Assembly: GCF_018390575.1 (NCBI RefSeq)
Contig: NZ_JAHBCJ010000005.1
Coordinates: 124,001-188,000, forward strand
Source: Bhargavaea massiliensis
GTDB lineage: Bacteria; Bacillota; Bacilli; Bacillales_A; Planococcaceae
DNA length: 64,000 bases
Direction: 5' to 3'
Shown here: positions 43,880 through 54,037 of the stretch, piece after piece
Numbering within the stretch: the first letter of the stretch is position 1
How the letters are laid out: every line of letters starts with the position of its first letter
The notes under the pieces: model-generated
Told to the model about the DNA's origin: nothing
The model's database searches: none
Seen by the model: the letters and a program-made list of their open reading frames with translations, nothing else
Translations under genes and position numbers: made by a program

Positions 43880-45580
43880 TTATCCAAAGAACGAACGGAG
43901 CTTGTCCGTGAGCTCTTCTTTTTTCCATTCCGCTGTTTCCCCGGTTGCCCGGAACTTCACTTCCACTATGCCTTCTGCTGCCTTTTTGCCGACTGTCAGC
44001 CGGATCGGGAGCCCGATCAGATCCGCATCCGCGAATTTGACGCCCGGGCGTTCCGCTCGGTCATCGAACAGCACATGGTAGCGGTACGAGGACAAAAGCC
44101 CGTACATTTCTTCTGCCAATTCACGCTGGGCGTCGTCCTTCAAGTTCACCGGGATCAGATGGATATCTGCCGGTGCAAGGTCTTTCGGCCACTTCAGCCC
44201 ATCATCATCGTTGAACTGCTCCGCCATAGCGGACAGTATGCGCGATACCCCGATTCCGTAGCATCCCATGATGTACGGCTGCTGGCGGCCATTGTTGTCC
44301 AGGAACGTCCCTTCCATCGGCTCGGAATAGGTCGTTCCCAGCTTGAAGATATGACCGACTTCAATCCCTCTTGCAAATTGGATGGAACCCTTACCGTCCG
44401 GAGACGGGTCGCCTTCCATGATGAACCGCAGGTCTTCATAGGAATCTACCGAGAAATCCCGCTCCGGATTTACATTCCGGTAGTGGCGGCCGTCTTCATT
44501 GGCGCCGGCCACCGCATTGCGCATATAGCGTACGGCATGGTCCGCGACCACCTTCAGGCCAGTCGGCAATTTGACCGGGCCAAGGGAGCCGATTTCCGTT
44601 CCGGTCGCTTCCTTGACTTGTTCCGGCGTGGCCATTTCGACAATCGTTGCATCAAGGGCATGCTTCACCTTGATATCGTTGATCTCGTGGTCTCCTCGGG
44701 AAAGGACAACGACCGGTTCGTCATCGACGATAAAGACAAGTGTCTTCATGCATTCATCCGGTCGGACACCCATGAAATTCGCAACGTCATCGATCGTCTT
44801 TACATCAGGTGTGTCAACTATCTCGATTGCGAGTTCTTCGCCTTCAGGTTCCGGATAAGCCACATTGACTTCCGCCATTTCGATGTTGGCCGCAAAGTCG
44901 GAAGAGTCGCTGTAGGCGATTGTATCTTCGCCGACCTCGGACAGCACCATGAATTCATGCGTATCCTTTCCGCCGATTGCACCGGAATCGGCGATGACCG
45001 CGCGGAAGTTCAGGCCAAGCCTTGTGAAGATGTTCGTGTACGCCTGTTTCATGTCCTCGTAGGTTTCATCCAGGCTTTCCTTGGAGTCATGGAAGGAATA
45101 GGCGTCCTTCATGATGAACTCCCTCCCGCGGAGCAGACCGAAGCGGGGACGCTTTTCGTCACGGAACTTCGTCTGGATCTGATATAGGGTAAGCGGCAGC
45201 TTTTTGTAGGATTTGACCTCATCGCGAAGGAGCGAAGTGATCACTTCTTCGTGGGTCGGCCCAAGCGCGAACTCCCGGCCATGGCGGTCATGGAGTCTCA
45301 TCAGTTCAGGGCCATAAGTGTACCAGCGGCCCGTTTCCTGCCAGAGTTCCGCCTGCTGGAGGGATGGCATCAGCACTTCGGAACCGCCGATGGCATCCAT
45401 CTCCTCACGGACGATCGTTTCAATCTTCGTGAGCATCTTCTTGGCAAGTGGCAGGTAGGAGTAGACTCCGCTCGTATTCTGCCTGATATATCCCGCGCGC
45501 AACAGGAGCTGATGGGACCTGAGATCCGCGTCAGAAGGAGTTTCGCGCAATGTAGGTATGAACGTTTTGCTTTGTCTCAT
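43880..45580 (-). CDS. proS: Prolyl-tRNA synthetase
   Basis: A class II aminoacyl-tRNA synthetase of the long bacterial (ProS type 1) form with 566 residues. Motif 2 is in [21 protein letters not shown] (partly quoted), motif 3 in [11 protein letters not shown], and the INS editing domain (about 225-405) includes [13 protein letters not shown]. The anticodon-binding domain is C-terminal. The ATG at 45580 has GGGGTG 8 nt upstream. It follows rasP by 33 nt, as in B. subtilis; no T-box leader is seen. Confidence 0.97.
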   Translation of the reverse strand: MRQSKTFIPTLRETPSDADLRSHQLLLRAGYIRQNTSGVYSYLPLAKKMLTKIETIVREEMDAIGGSEVLMPSLQQAELWQETGRWYTYGPELMRLHDRHGREFALGPTHEEVITSLLRDEVKSYKKLPLTLYQIQTKFRDEKRPRFGLLRGREFIMKDAYSFHDSKESLDETYEDMKQAYTNIFTRLGLNFRAVIADSGAIGGKDTHEFMVLSEVGEDTIAYSDSSDFAANIEMAEVNVAYPEPEGEELAIEIVDTPDVKTIDDVANFMGVRPDECMKTLVFIVDDEPVVVLSRGDHEINDIKVKHALDATIVEMATPEQVKEATGTEIGSLGPVKLPTGLKVVADHAVRYMRNAVAGANEDGRHYRNVNPERDFSVDSYEDLRFIMEGDPSPDGKGSIQFARGIEVGHIFKLGTTYSEPMEGTFLDNNGRQQPYIMGCYGIGVSRILSAMAEQFNDDDGLKWPKDLAPADIHLIPVNLKDDAQRELAEEMYGLLSSYRYHVLFDDRAERPGVKFADADLIGLPIRLTVGKKAAEGIVEVKFRATGETAEWKKEELTDKLRSFFG

Positions 45581-45613
45581 CGGTTTAGCACCCCGGATTT
45601 TCAATAATATGGA

Positions 45614-46873
45614 TCAGAAGAAAAATCTCTGGATATCGTTCCAGGTGACGATGATCATGAGGACCATGAGCAGCATGATGCCGACAAAATGGACCATGCC
45701 CTCTTTCTGCTTGTCGATCGGCCGGCCCCTGAGAGCCTCAAAGCCGAAGAACATCAGTCTGCCTCCGTCCAATGCAGGAAGCGGAAGCAGGTTCATGATA
45801 CCAAGGTTGATCGAAAGCACGGCCGCCCAGTTCATCAGATTAAAGATTCCTGCCTGTGCAACCGCACCCGTCGCCTGGTAAATGCCGACAGGGCCTGAAA
45901 GCGCCTCGATTGTGAATTGGCCGGTCACAAGCATGCCAAGCAGCTGGAAGATCCGCTTAAACCAGAACCATGTCTGTTCAGCCCCGTAGGCCACAGTACC
46001 AAGTACATCTTTCTCGTACTGCGGTTCATACAGGACACCGATCTGCCCGATTGTCTGCCCTTCCACATCGATGGAAGCAGGAGTGACATTAAACTGTTCT
46101 ACAGTGCCGCCCCGTTCCACTCCGATTGTAAGCGGTTGACCCGGGCTGTCTTGGATAATGGCCGAGAAGGCGTTCCAGGTACCAACCTCCCGCCCATTGA
46201 CGGAAACGATCCTGTCCCCTTTCTCGATGCCGGCCGAGATGGCCGGGCCATCATCCGTCACATCCGCTATGACCGGGTCATCTTTCGGAACACCCTGAAT
46301 CAGCCCGAGTACAACAAAGATGAAAAATGCAAGAATAAAGTTGAATAACGGACCCGCAATGATGGTTGCCGAGCGGGCCCCGAGTGATTTCGACTCGAAT
46401 TGCCGGTCATGCGGCGCGATCAGGGTTTCGGATCCCTTTTCGGAAATGATCGCCTTGCGGGATACCGGATAGCGTACTTTCCGCTCTTCTTCATCGTATC
46501 CTTCTATATAGAGTTCTTTTTCGAGATCGGCCTGTTCAACTTCCATATAGAGCATGTCCGGTGTCCTGTCATTCTGGTTCAGGACGATGCGCTCGGCACG
46601 GCCTTCCCTGTCCAAAAGGAGTCCGATCCGGTGGCCCGGCTGCAGCTCAATCTTGTCAAAGTCTTCACCAGCCATCCGGACATAGCCTCCAAGCGGCAGC
46701 AAACGGATCGTGTAGAGAGTCTCGCCTTTGTTAATGCCGAGCAGTTTTGGCCCGAAGCCAATGGCAAACTCCCTGACCATGATGCCGGACCGCTTGGCAA
46801 GCAGGAAGTGGCCCAGCTCATGGAAGAAGACGAGCGAACCGAAAACGACAATAAATGCAAGGATTGTCTGCAT
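45614..46873 (-). CDS. rasP: Site-2 intramembrane metalloprotease RasP/RseP
   Basis: RasP cuts anti-sigma factors and remnant signal peptides within the membrane. The 419-residue protein has the zinc motif HELGH in VFFHELGHFLLAKRSG, a PDZ domain (about 190-270, with GIEKGDRIVSVNGREV), and the second catalytic motif NLLPLPALDGGR near the C-terminus. About four membrane helices are visible. The ATG at 46873 has AAGGTGG 6 nt upstream. It follows dxr by 44 nt. Confidence 0.95.
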   Translation of the reverse strand: MQTILAFIVVFGSLVFFHELGHFLLAKRSGIMVREFAIGFGPKLLGINKGETLYTIRLLPLGGYVRMAGEDFDKIELQPGHRIGLLLDREGRAERIVLNQNDRTPDMLYMEVEQADLEKELYIEGYDEEERKVRYPVSRKAIISEKGSETLIAPHDRQFESKSLGARSATIIAGPLFNFILAFFIFVVLGLIQGVPKDDPVIADVTDDGPAISAGIEKGDRIVSVNGREVGTWNAFSAIIQDSPGQPLTIGVERGGTVEQFNVTPASIDVEGQTIGQIGVLYEPQYEKDVLGTVAYGAEQTWFWFKRIFQLLGMLVTGQFTIEALSGPVGIYQATGAVAQAGIFNLMNWAAVLSINLGIMNLLPLPALDGGRLMFFGFEALRGRPIDKQKEGMVHFVGIMLLMVLMIIVTWNDIQRFFF

Positions 46874-46917
46874 GTGCACCCACCTTCATCCGGCTTATTG
46901 CCGGAATTCATATCGTC

Positions 46918-48066
46918 CTATTTTACCACATCGAGGACGGCTTTTCTCGTCTCTGCATCTACAGCCATCACAGTCTCAAGGTCAGGTTCCTGAATGATGT
47001 CATGCCGTCCAAGCGCCTGTCCCACAAGCGGCTCGATCTCGGTAAAGGTGATGCGCCCTTCCATGAAAAGGGCGACCGCCACTTCGTTTGCCGCATTCAT
47101 GACAGTCGTCGCCGTTCCTCCGGCCCTGCCGGATTGGTAGGCGATACGGAGCGCAGGGAATCGGTCCAGGTCGACTTGCTCAAAATGGAGCAGACCGATT
47201 TTGGCCAGATCCAGCCTTTCTGTCCCCCTTCTCGGGAGCCTGTCCGGATAAGTAAGCGCGTACTGGATCGGCACACGCATATCCGGCGACCCGAGCTGCG
47301 CCATCACACTCGTATCCTCGAACTCGACCATGGAGTGGATGATGCTCTCCCTGTGGAGTAGGACATCGATCCGTTCATAAGGCATGCCGAAAAGATGATG
47401 CGCTTCGATCACCTCGAGCCCTTTGTTCATCATCGTGGCAGAATCGATCGTCAGCTTGCTTCCCATCGACCAGTTGGGGTGGGCGAGCGCTTGTTCAACG
47501 GTTACGCCTTCCAGCTCATCCCGTGACTTGTCGCGGAAGCTGCCGCCGGAGGCTGTCAAAATCAGTCGGTCCACCCGTTTCGGATCCTCGCCATTAAGCG
47601 CCTGGAACAAAGCTGAATGTTCACTGTCGACAGGAAGCAGGCGGACGCCATGCTTGTCCGCCTCAGCTGTCACGATTGAACCGGCAGCCACCAAAGTTTC
47701 CTTGTTTGCAATGGCGATGTCCCGTCCGCTCCGGATTGCTTCGAGCGTCGGCTCGAGCCCGACACTGCCGATTACCGCACCGACCACAATGTCCGCGTCG
47801 GTTCCCGCAGCTGCTTCAAGCAAGCCGTCCCTTCCGGAGCCGAATCGGATACCGGGATATTCTGCCCTAAGCGTTTTGGCGTCCGACTCGTCCGAAACCG
47901 AGACGAACTGCGGTTTAAGTTGGCTCAAGATTTCCCGGAGCTTAGGAAGATTTCTTCCGGCTGCAAGCGCCGTTATTTCAAAGCGCCCGGGATCTGACAG
48001 GACGATGTCGACCGTCTGTGTTCCGATAGAGCCTGTGGCGCCCAATAAACTGATTTTCTTAACCAT
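46918..48066 (-). CDS. dxr: 1-deoxy-D-xylulose 5-phosphate reductoisomerase
   Basis: Dxr makes 2-C-methyl-D-erythritol 4-phosphate, the committed step of the non-mevalonate isoprenoid pathway. The 382 residues contain the NADPH-binding [17 protein letters not shown], the metal-binding [11 protein letters not shown] and [14 protein letters not shown], and the substrate-binding [20 protein letters not shown] (20 residues). It neighbours uppS, which uses the isoprenoid end products. Confidence 0.97.
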   Translation of the reverse strand: MVKKISLLGATGSIGTQTVDIVLSDPGRFEITALAAGRNLPKLREILSQLKPQFVSVSDESDAKTLRAEYPGIRFGSGRDGLLEAAAGTDADIVVGAVIGSVGLEPTLEAIRSGRDIAIANKETLVAAGSIVTAEADKHGVRLLPVDSEHSALFQALNGEDPKRVDRLILTASGGSFRDKSRDELEGVTVEQALAHPNWSMGSKLTIDSATMMNKGLEVIEAHHLFGMPYERIDVLLHRESIIHSMVEFEDTSVMAQLGSPDMRVPIQYALTYPDRLPRRGTERLDLAKIGLLHFEQVDLDRFPALRIAYQSGRAGGTATTVMNAANEVAVALFMEGRITFTEIEPLVGQALGRHDIIQEPDLETVMAVDAETRKAVLDVVK

Positions 48067-48087
48067 GATATGCTACTTCCTTTCCGT

Positions 48088-48882
48088 TCATCCGACAAAG
48101 TGAAGGAGGTTCAGCACTGGCAGTACAAATAACAGGCTGTCGAACCGGTCGAGGATTCCGCCGTGGCCGGGCAGGATGTTCCCCGAGTCCTTCACCCCAT
48201 AATGCCGCTTAAGCGCCGATTCTACGAGATCGCCGATCTGGCCTGTCACCGAAGCGACAACCGTCACTGCAATGAGAATCAGATAAGAGCCGGCCACCGG
48301 CATGAACAGTTGGAACAGGCAAGCTGCAATAACTGCAACCGCAATGCCGCCGATAAAGCCTTCAACCGTTTTGTTCGGTGAGATTTCGGGCCAAAGCTTC
48401 CTTTTTCCGAAACTGCGTCCTGTGAAATAAGCACCCGTGTCTGTCAGCCAGACGACAATTAGCGCATAGATGATGTATTCGATTCCCGCGTCACGGGTAA
48501 CGATGAGGTAGTAAAAGCCGATTCCAAGATAAAGCATGGCGAGCACGGTAAAAGCCGCATGCTCGAATGTGAATCGGTTTTTCACGACAACGGTATACAC
48601 CAGAAGGAGAAGGACGGTCATATAAACCACTTCAATTTTTGTATAACCGGTATACTCCGTGATTGCAGCCGCCCATTCAGGCTTTAGCAAAAAGCTGAAC
48701 AAAGCAAGCACAGCAAGCAGGCCGGGTATGGAGAAAATGGAAATTTTCTTCATCCGGAGTAATTCATACATCCCAATCGCCGCAAGCAGGAAGACCGCCA
48801 GCGTGAACGGCAGCCCTCCTATGATGACGAGAGGGATAAAGAGAAGGGCAGCCACCACGCCCGTAATTATTCGGGTCTTCAA
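48088..48882 (-). CDS. cdsA: Phosphatidate cytidylyltransferase
   Basis: CdsA makes CDP-diacylglycerol, the precursor of phosphatidylglycerol and other phospholipids. The 264-residue membrane protein has about seven helices and the family signature SALKRHYGVKDSGNILPGHG followed by GILDRFDSL near the C-terminus. The start is a TTG at 48882, with AGGAGG 7 nt upstream, overlapping the uppS stop as TTGA. It lies in the uppS-cdsA-dxr-rasP unit. Confidence 0.96.
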   Translation of the reverse strand: MKTRIITGVVAALLFIPLVIIGGLPFTLAVFLLAAIGMYELLRMKKISIFSIPGLLAVLALFSFLLKPEWAAAITEYTGYTKIEVVYMTVLLLLVYTVVVKNRFTFEHAAFTVLAMLYLGIGFYYLIVTRDAGIEYIIYALIVVWLTDTGAYFTGRSFGKRKLWPEISPNKTVEGFIGGIAVAVIAACLFQLFMPVAGSYLILIAVTVVASVTGQIGDLVESALKRHYGVKDSGNILPGHGGILDRFDSLLFVLPVLNLLHFVG

Positions 48883-49670
48883 TCCGTGTCCTCCTTGTCA
48901 ACTCCGCCATAGCGGCGGTTCCTCGCCTGGTATACAGCGATTGCTTCCTGCAGCCGGCTTTCATCGAAATCCGGCCAGAGCGTTTCCGTAAACCAGAACT
49001 CTGTATAAGCAAGCTGCCAGAGCATAAAGTTGCTGAGCCGGACTTCTCCGCTGGTACGGATCAGGAGGTCCGGCTCCGGCAGTTCGGCAGTCATCAAAGC
49101 GCCGGTGATCAGCGACTCATCGATGTCCTCTGCGCTCATACGGTTTTCAGCCACCGCTTTTGCAATGGAACGGACAGCTTCAGTAATTTCGGCACGGCTT
49201 CCGTAATTCATCGCGAAGTTCAGGATCAGGCCGTCGTTTTCTGCGGTTGCTTCCATCGCCTTCGTGATGGCACGCCGGGTGTGCATCGGCAGATGGGCGT
49301 GATCGCCAATCATCCGCACGCGTACATTGCGCTCCACAAGTTCAGGCAGATAGGTCCCGAGAAACTCTTCCGGCAGCCTCATCAGAAATTCCACTTCGGG
49401 CTTCGGCCGTTTCCAATTCTCCGTGGAGAAGGCATAAAGGGTGAGCACTTTTATGCCGAGACGGTCCGCTTCCCTGGTAATTTTGCGGACTGTCTTCATC
49501 CCTTCGTGGTGTCCCGCAATTCTTGGAAGCGACCTCTTTTTTGCCCACCGGCCGTTTCCGTCCATGATGATGGCGACGTGCCGCGGTATCATGGTCTCGT
49601 CCAGTTCCGGATGCTCCGCATTTCCCGCCTTTGATTCGCCGCCCTTTTTGCGGATCAATTTATCCAACAT
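48879..49670 (-). CDS. uppS: Undecaprenyl diphosphate synthase
   Basis: UppS makes the C55 lipid carrier used for cell-wall synthesis. The 263-residue protein has the substrate P-loop and catalytic Asp in HVAIIMDGNGRWAKKR, then GHHEGMKTVRKI, TLYAFSTENWKRP, and the C-terminal PDLLIRTSGEVRLSNFMLWQ (20 residues). The ATG at 49670 has GGAGG 10 nt upstream and matches the expected N-terminus. An extended -10 promoter lies 50 nt upstream, after the frr terminator. Confidence 0.97.
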   Translation of the reverse strand: MLDKLIRKKGGESKAGNAEHPELDETMIPRHVAIIMDGNGRWAKKRSLPRIAGHHEGMKTVRKITREADRLGIKVLTLYAFSTENWKRPKPEVEFLMRLPEEFLGTYLPELVERNVRVRMIGDHAHLPMHTRRAITKAMEATAENDGLILNFAMNYGSRAEITEAVRSIAKAVAENRMSAEDIDESLITGALMTAELPEPDLLIRTSGEVRLSNFMLWQLAYTEFWFTETLWPDFDESRLQEAIAVYQARNRRYGGVDKEDTD

Positions 49671-49718
49671 AATCAGATTTCCTCCACTCAACAGCAATTC
49701 GGAATCGATGCTTTTACT

Positions 49719-49727
49719 ATCATAGCA
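49719..49727 (-). promoter_or_regulatory. Extended -10 promoter of uppS-cdsA-dxr-rasP
   Basis: TGC followed by TATGAT on the minus strand, just after the frr terminator; no clear -35. Confidence 0.5.
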
Positions 49728-49740
49728 GTTTTTCAGCAAG

Positions 49741-49771
49741 TAAAAAAGGCGTCCTTTTAGTTTAGGACGCC
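49741..49771 (-). terminator. Intrinsic terminator of frr
   Basis: GGCGTCCT/AGGACGCC hairpin (49748-49771) followed by TTTTTTA on the minus strand. Confidence 0.9.
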
Positions 49772-49794
49772 CTTGCAGGGTTTTGGTTCTTTCG

Positions 49795-50352
49795 TTAGAC
49801 TTCCATGATTTCTTCTTCTTTTTCTTTAGCGATTTCATCGATCTGGCGAATATGGTCATCCGTCATCTTCTGAATGTCGTCGCTGTAGCCGCGTTGATCG
49901 TCTTCGGTGATCTCGCCGCCCTTTTCCAGCTTTTTGAGGGAGTCGTTTGCATCACGCCGAATGTTGCGGATTGAGATTTTGCCCTCTTCCGCTTCTTTTT
50001 TGACGACTTTGACCAGCTCTTTGCGCCGCTCCTCGGTCAGTGCCGGGACGGCAATCCGGATCACGTTGCCATCGTTTGCCGGTGTGATTCCAAGGTCCGA
50101 CTTAAGAATCGCCTTTTCAATATCGCCGATGATCGACTTGTCATACGGCTGGATGACGAGAAGACGCGCTTCCGGAACGGAGATCCCGGCCAATTGGTTC
50201 ACCGGTGTCGGTGCACCGTAATAGTCGACAGTGATTCGGTCGAGAAGTGATGCGTTCGCCCGGCCGGCCCGAATCGAAGCCATTTCGCGGCGGAGTGACT
50301 GAATGGACTTGGCCATGCGGTCTTTTGTTTCTTCAATCAATTTGTTCACCAT
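49795..50352 (-). CDS. frr: Ribosome recycling factor
   Basis: RRF splits post-termination ribosomes with EF-G. The 185 residues match the two-domain family throughout: [54 protein letters not shown] (20 residues), and [15 protein letters not shown]. The ATG at 50352 overlaps the pyrH TAA by one base (TAATG), and AGGAGG lies 8 nt upstream. Confidence 0.98.
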   Translation of the reverse strand: MVNKLIEETKDRMAKSIQSLRREMASIRAGRANASLLDRITVDYYGAPTPVNQLAGISVPEARLLVIQPYDKSIIGDIEKAILKSDLGITPANDGNVIRIAVPALTEERRKELVKVVKKEAEEGKISIRNIRRDANDSLKKLEKGGEITEDDQRGYSDDIQKMTDDHIRQIDEIAKEKEEEIMEV

Positions 50353-51077
50353 TATGCATTCCTCCTGACAATCGTTCCGATTTCTTCACCGAGGACAGCT
50401 TTTTTGATGTTCCCCTGTTCCATGATCGAGAATACAATGAGCGGAATGTCGTTGTCCATGCAAAGCGAGGAAGCTGTTGAATCCATTACCTGTAGTCCTT
50501 CCTTGATGACATCCAGATAAGTGAGCGTCTCATACTTTACTGCATCGGCATTGGTCTTCGGATCATCATTATAGACACCATCCACATTGTTTTTCGCCAT
50601 GAGGATGACATCCGCCTCGATTTCGGCCGCGCGGAGAGCGGCGGTCGTGTCGGTCGAGAAGTACGGGTTGCCCGTACCGGCTGCAAAAATGACTACACGT
50701 TTTTTCTCGAGATGGCGGATCGCCCGTCTTCTTATGTACGGTTCAGCAACCTGCCGCATTTCGATGGACGTCGCTACCCGTGTTTCGATGCCGAGCTTTT
50801 CCAGGGCATCCTGCATTGCAAGAGAGTTCATGACTGTAGCCAGCATCCCCATGTAGTCCGCTGTAGCGCGGTCCATACCCATTTCGCTTCCGACTTTGCC
50901 TCGCCAGATGTTTCCCCCGCCGACGACAACGGCGACTTCAACGCCAAGATCGACAACATCCTTCACCTGTTCGGCGACAGATTTGATGATTGCCGGCGAG
51001 AGCCCGAAGCCCTGCTCTCCGGCCAGTGCCTCCCCGCTTAACTTCAGGACGACTCTTTTATATTTCGGTACGCTCAT
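50352..51077 (-). CDS. pyrH: Uridylate kinase
   Basis: PyrH phosphorylates UMP to UDP. The 241-residue amino-acid-kinase-fold enzyme has [19 protein letters not shown] at the N-terminus, [11 protein letters not shown], and the [17 protein letters not shown] nucleotide-binding region. The ATG at 51077 has GGAGG 7 nt upstream; an upstream ATG at 51146 lies in the tsf terminator region. It is translationally coupled to frr. Confidence 0.97.
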   Translation of the reverse strand: MSVPKYKRVVLKLSGEALAGEQGFGLSPAIIKSVAEQVKDVVDLGVEVAVVVGGGNIWRGKVGSEMGMDRATADYMGMLATVMNSLAMQDALEKLGIETRVATSIEMRQVAEPYIRRRAIRHLEKKRVVIFAAGTGNPYFSTDTTAALRAAEIEADVILMAKNNVDGVYNDDPKTNADAVKYETLTYLDVIKEGLQVMDSTASSLCMDNDIPLIVFSIMEQGNIKKAVLGEEIGTIVRRNA

Positions 51078-51107
51078 GAGGTCTCCTCCATCATCTCTGT
51101 TTTTTAT

Positions 51108-51142
51108 CGAAAAAGAGGGAACACCTGGTTCGTGTTCCCCTC
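51108..51142 (-). terminator. Intrinsic terminator of tsf
   Basis: GAGGGGAACAC/GTGTTCCCTC hairpin (51115-51142) followed by TTTTTCG on the minus strand. pyrH starts 31 nt beyond it. Confidence 0.88.
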
Positions 51143-51159
51143 CCAAATATGGTATTGGA

Positions 51160-52047
51160 TCAGTTGCCTTTAACCTGGTTCATGACTTCGTCGGCAAAGT
51201 TGTCTTCGCGCTTCTCAATACCTTCGCCTACTGCATAGCGGACGAACGACTTAAGTGTGCCGCCGGTCGATTTCACGAAGTCGCGGACTTTCTGGTCGGA
51301 ATCCTTGACGAACGCCTGGTCGAGGACGACAACGTCTTCAAAGAACTTGCCGAGGCGGCCTTCAACCATCTTCGCAACGATGTTTTCCGGCTTGCCTTCG
51401 TTAAGTGCCTGCTCAGTGAGGACTTTGCGTTCGCGCTCGACTTCTTCTTCAGGAACTTCGTCGCGGGAAACGTATTTCGGATTGATTGCCGCAATGTGCA
51501 TTGCAACATCTTTTGCAGCTTCTTCATTCGTAGTGCCTTCGATGAGCAGGAGAACGCCGATGCGGCCGCCCATGTGGAGGTAAGCGCCGAATGTATCGTT
51601 ATCCGTTTTTTCGAAGATTTCGAAGCGGCGGAGTGTGATTTTTTCACCGATTTTTGCCACGGCATTGGAGATGTGATCCTGTACAGTCAGGCCGTTTTCC
51701 ATTTCGGAAGCAAGTGCTTCTTCGAGGGATGCCGGCTCTGTTTTAAGAAGATGCGTGCCGATTTCCGAAACCAGCTGCTGGAACGCATCGTTTTTTGCAA
51801 CGAAGTCTGTTTCAGCGTTAATTTCGAAGATGACTGCTTTGTTGCCGTCAGTTTCAACGGATACCGTACCTTCAGCCGCGATGCGGTCTGCTTTCTTCGC
51901 TGCGCTCGCGAGGCCTTTCTCGCGAAGGAAGTCTACTGCCGCATCCATGTCGCCGTCAGTTTGCGTGAGTGCCTTTTTGCAGTCCATCATGCCCGCGCCT
52001 GTTTTTTCGCGAAGTTCTTTTACCATTTGTGCTGTTACTGCTGCCAT
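51160..52047 (-). CDS. tsf: Elongation factor Ts
   Basis: EF-Ts exchanges GDP for GTP on EF-Tu. The 295 residues have the N-terminal UBA-like region [19 protein letters not shown], the TDFVAKND core motif that contacts EF-Tu, and the full C-terminal dimerisation domain. It follows rpsB by 82 nt with an attenuating hairpin between. Confidence 0.98.
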   Translation of the reverse strand: MAAVTAQMVKELREKTGAGMMDCKKALTQTDGDMDAAVDFLREKGLASAAKKADRIAAEGTVSVETDGNKAVIFEINAETDFVAKNDAFQQLVSEIGTHLLKTEPASLEEALASEMENGLTVQDHISNAVAKIGEKITLRRFEIFEKTDNDTFGAYLHMGGRIGVLLLIEGTTNEEAAKDVAMHIAAINPKYVSRDEVPEEEVERERKVLTEQALNEGKPENIVAKMVEGRLGKFFEDVVVLDQAFVKDSDQKVRDFVKSTGGTLKSFVRYAVGEGIEKREDNFADEVMNQVKGN

Positions 52048-52080
52048 TTGTCATTCCTCCCGGTCGATTCAAATTGTTTA

Positions 52081-52117
52081 GAAAAGGCGATAAGGACTGG
52101 GGAGCCGCTTATCGCCT
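52081..52117 (-). terminator. Intercistronic terminator/attenuator between rpsB and tsf
   Basis: AGGCGATAAG/CTTATCGCCT hairpin (52085-52117) followed by TTTTCTAAAC on the minus strand. Partial termination here would keep S2 above EF-Ts transcript levels, or the reverse balance through processing. Confidence 0.75.
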
Positions 52118-52129
52118 GAACATACTGTC

Positions 52130-52861
52130 TTACTCTGCTGCGACTTCTTCGCCCTGAGCTTCGACTTCCGTTTCTTCTTCGCCTTGTTTCGATTCGACGA
52201 GAGCATCTGCCATCTTGCTTGTCAGAAGGCGTACTGCGCGGATTGCGTCATCGTTTGCCGGGATGACGTAGTCGATTTCGTCCGGATCGCAGTTGGTGTC
52301 GACGATGCCGACGATTGGGATGTTCAGCTTGCGTGCTTCTGCAACGGCAATGCGCTCTTTGCGCGGGTCGACTACATACATGACATCCGGAAGGCCGTTC
52401 ATGTCACGGATACCGCCGAGGAACTTGACGAGGCGTTCGTGTTCTTTCTTGAGCTGGATGACTTCTTTCTTAGGAAGGACGTCAAATGTTCCTTCTTCTT
52501 CCATACGCTCGATTGCTTTCATGCGGTCAACGCGCTTCTGGATCGTACCGAAGTTCGTCAGAAGGCCGCCGAGCCAGCGTTGGTTGATGTAGTATTGGCC
52601 AGCGCGTTCCGCTTCTTCACGAATTGCGTCCTGAGCCTGTTTTTTCGTTCCAACGAAGAGCACTTTTCCGCCTTCGGCACCAGTCTGGCGCATGAAGTCG
52701 TATGCTTCCTCGAGTTTCTTGACCGTCTTTTGAAGGTCGATGATGTAGATGCCGTTACGCTCAACAAAGATGTATTTCTTCATCTTCGGGTTCCAGCGGC
52801 GTGTTTGGTGACCGAAGTGGACACCTGCTTCAAGAAGCTGTTTCATTGTGATTACTGCCAT
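52130..52861 (-). CDS. rpsB: 30S ribosomal protein S2
   Basis: S2 is a late-assembling 30S protein. The 243 residues show the family blocks [20 protein letters not shown] (20), [35 protein letters not shown] and [20 protein letters not shown] (20), with a short acidic C-terminal tail. The ATG at 52861 has GGAGGT 7 nt upstream. It has a strong promoter and a leader of about 100 nt. Confidence 0.98.
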   Translation of the reverse strand: MAVITMKQLLEAGVHFGHQTRRWNPKMKKYIFVERNGIYIIDLQKTVKKLEEAYDFMRQTGAEGGKVLFVGTKKQAQDAIREEAERAGQYYINQRWLGGLLTNFGTIQKRVDRMKAIERMEEEGTFDVLPKKEVIQLKKEHERLVKFLGGIRDMNGLPDVMYVVDPRKERIAVAEARKLNIPIVGIVDTNCDPDEIDYVIPANDDAIRAVRLLTSKMADALVESKQGEEETEVEAQGEEVAAE

Positions 52862-52965
52862 TTTTGTTACCTCCGATTGGGTTTTTGGTCCTCCGCATCC
52901 ATCAACCGGCGGGCAGCCTTTTCGGCACCGGCCCATCCGTCAAGATACGTGTGTAATCGCACCAT
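52862..52965 (-). promoter_or_regulatory. Structured rpsB 5' leader
   Basis: The roughly 100-nt leader contains GGGC/GCCC and CCGG/CCGG complementary segments between the promoter and the ribosome site. It could be an autoregulatory S2 leader; I cannot match it to a covariance model by eye. Confidence 0.35.
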
Positions 52966-52970
52966 TGGTC

Positions 52971-52999
52971 ACTATACCACGTGTTTACCCGATTTGCAA
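52971..52999 (-). promoter_or_regulatory. Sigma-A promoter of rpsB-tsf
   Basis: TTGCAA (52999-52994), a 17-bp spacer and TATAGT (52976-52971). Confidence 0.8.
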
Positions 53000-53089
53000 T
53001 ACAAACCACTCTTCAGGTTTTTCTCATGGGAAGAAGCCCAATCGGCAATTGCTTCATATTAAATAGGACAGCATAAATAAAGCATAGAA

Positions 53090-53180
53090 GCAGATTTCCG
53101 TTGCGGACCCTCCGCTGAATCCGTCATCCGCACAACGGAACAATGCAAGTCCTGATCAAGAAGCAGCAAAGAAAATCTGC
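53090..53180. repeat. Nested inverted repeat in the codY-rpsB gap
   Basis: Outer arms GCAGATTT (53090-53097) and AAATCTGC (53173-53180) enclose inner arms CCGTTG-CGGA (53098-53107) and TCCG-CACAACGG (53127-53138), with an alternative GCGGA/TCCGC hairpin inside. It lies where relatives have the flagellar/chemotaxis operon. I see no reading frame in it. It may be a decayed dispersed repeat or a small structured RNA. Confidence 0.6.
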
Positions 53181-53192
53181 ATACATGAGTGA

Positions 53193-53226
53193 TAAATAAA
53201 GAGCCGGAAGTCATGCTCCCGGCTCT
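53193..53226 (-). terminator. Intrinsic terminator of codY
   Basis: AGAGCCGG/CCGGCTCT hairpin (53200-53226) followed by TTATTTATC on the minus strand. Confidence 0.8.
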
Positions 53227-53257
53227 TCATGTCCGCCTTGCAAGTTGCCAGGCGGGA

Positions 53258-54037
53258 TTATTTGGATTTGAGTTCGCTGAGCTGGACGAGGAACTTATCG
53301 TTCAGGACTTTGATGTATGTGCCCTTCATGCCGAGGGAACGGGATTCGATGACGCCCGCGCTCTCCAGTTTGCGGAGTGCGTTGACGATGACCGAACGGG
53401 TGATGCCGACACGGTCTGCAATCTTGGATGCCACGAGAAGGCCTTCTGTGCCGTCCAGTTCATCGAAGATATGCTCGATCGCTTCAAGTTCGCTGTATGA
53501 GAGGGAATTGATCGCCATTTGGACGACCGCTTTGGAGCGGGCCTCTGTTTCGATCTCTTCTGCTTTTTCACGGAGGATTTCCATGCCGACCACTGTCGCG
53601 CCATATTCGGCAAGGACGAGATCGTCATCTGTAAACTGGTCTTTCACGCGTCCAAGGATGAGTGTGCCGAGGCGCTCTCCGCCACCGATGATCGGTACGA
53701 TTGTCGTGAGTCCCTCTTCGAAGAGGTCCTTGTTCTCGACCGGAAATACGGTGTGCGGGTCATTGATGCCGAGGTTCGGGGAAGTTTCTGTCACGTTGAA
53801 CAGGTTCTTTGTATATTCTTCTGGGAAGCGGCGCTCCTCCAGCATGTTCTGGATCCGCTCGTTCTGAATTTCTTGGTGAACAGCCGTGCCGAGCAGTTTG
53901 CCCTTCCGGCTGACAATGAAGACGTTGGCTCCGATCACCTTGGACAGGGTTTCGGACATTTCCTTGAAATTAACCGGCTTGCCGGCGGACGCCTGGAGCA
54001 TGGAGTTGATCTCCCGCGTATTTTGCAATAGTGACAT
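53258..54037 (-). CDS. codY: GTP-sensing pleiotropic repressor CodY
   Basis: CodY senses GTP and branched-chain amino acids and represses stationary-phase genes. The 259 residues comprise an N-terminal GAF domain with the ligand loop region [17 protein letters not shown] and a C-terminal winged helix with [20 protein letters not shown] (20). Length equals B. subtilis CodY. The codY-hslUV-xerC order is typical, but the flagellar cluster that follows codY in relatives is missing. Confidence 0.97.
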   Translation of the reverse strand: MSLLQNTREINSMLQASAGKPVNFKEMSETLSKVIGANVFIVSRKGKLLGTAVHQEIQNERIQNMLEERRFPEEYTKNLFNVTETSPNLGINDPHTVFPVENKDLFEEGLTTIVPIIGGGERLGTLILGRVKDQFTDDDLVLAEYGATVVGMEILREKAEEIETEARSKAVVQMAINSLSYSELEAIEHIFDELDGTEGLLVASKIADRVGITRSVIVNALRKLESAGVIESRSLGMKGTYIKVLNDKFLVQLSELKSK

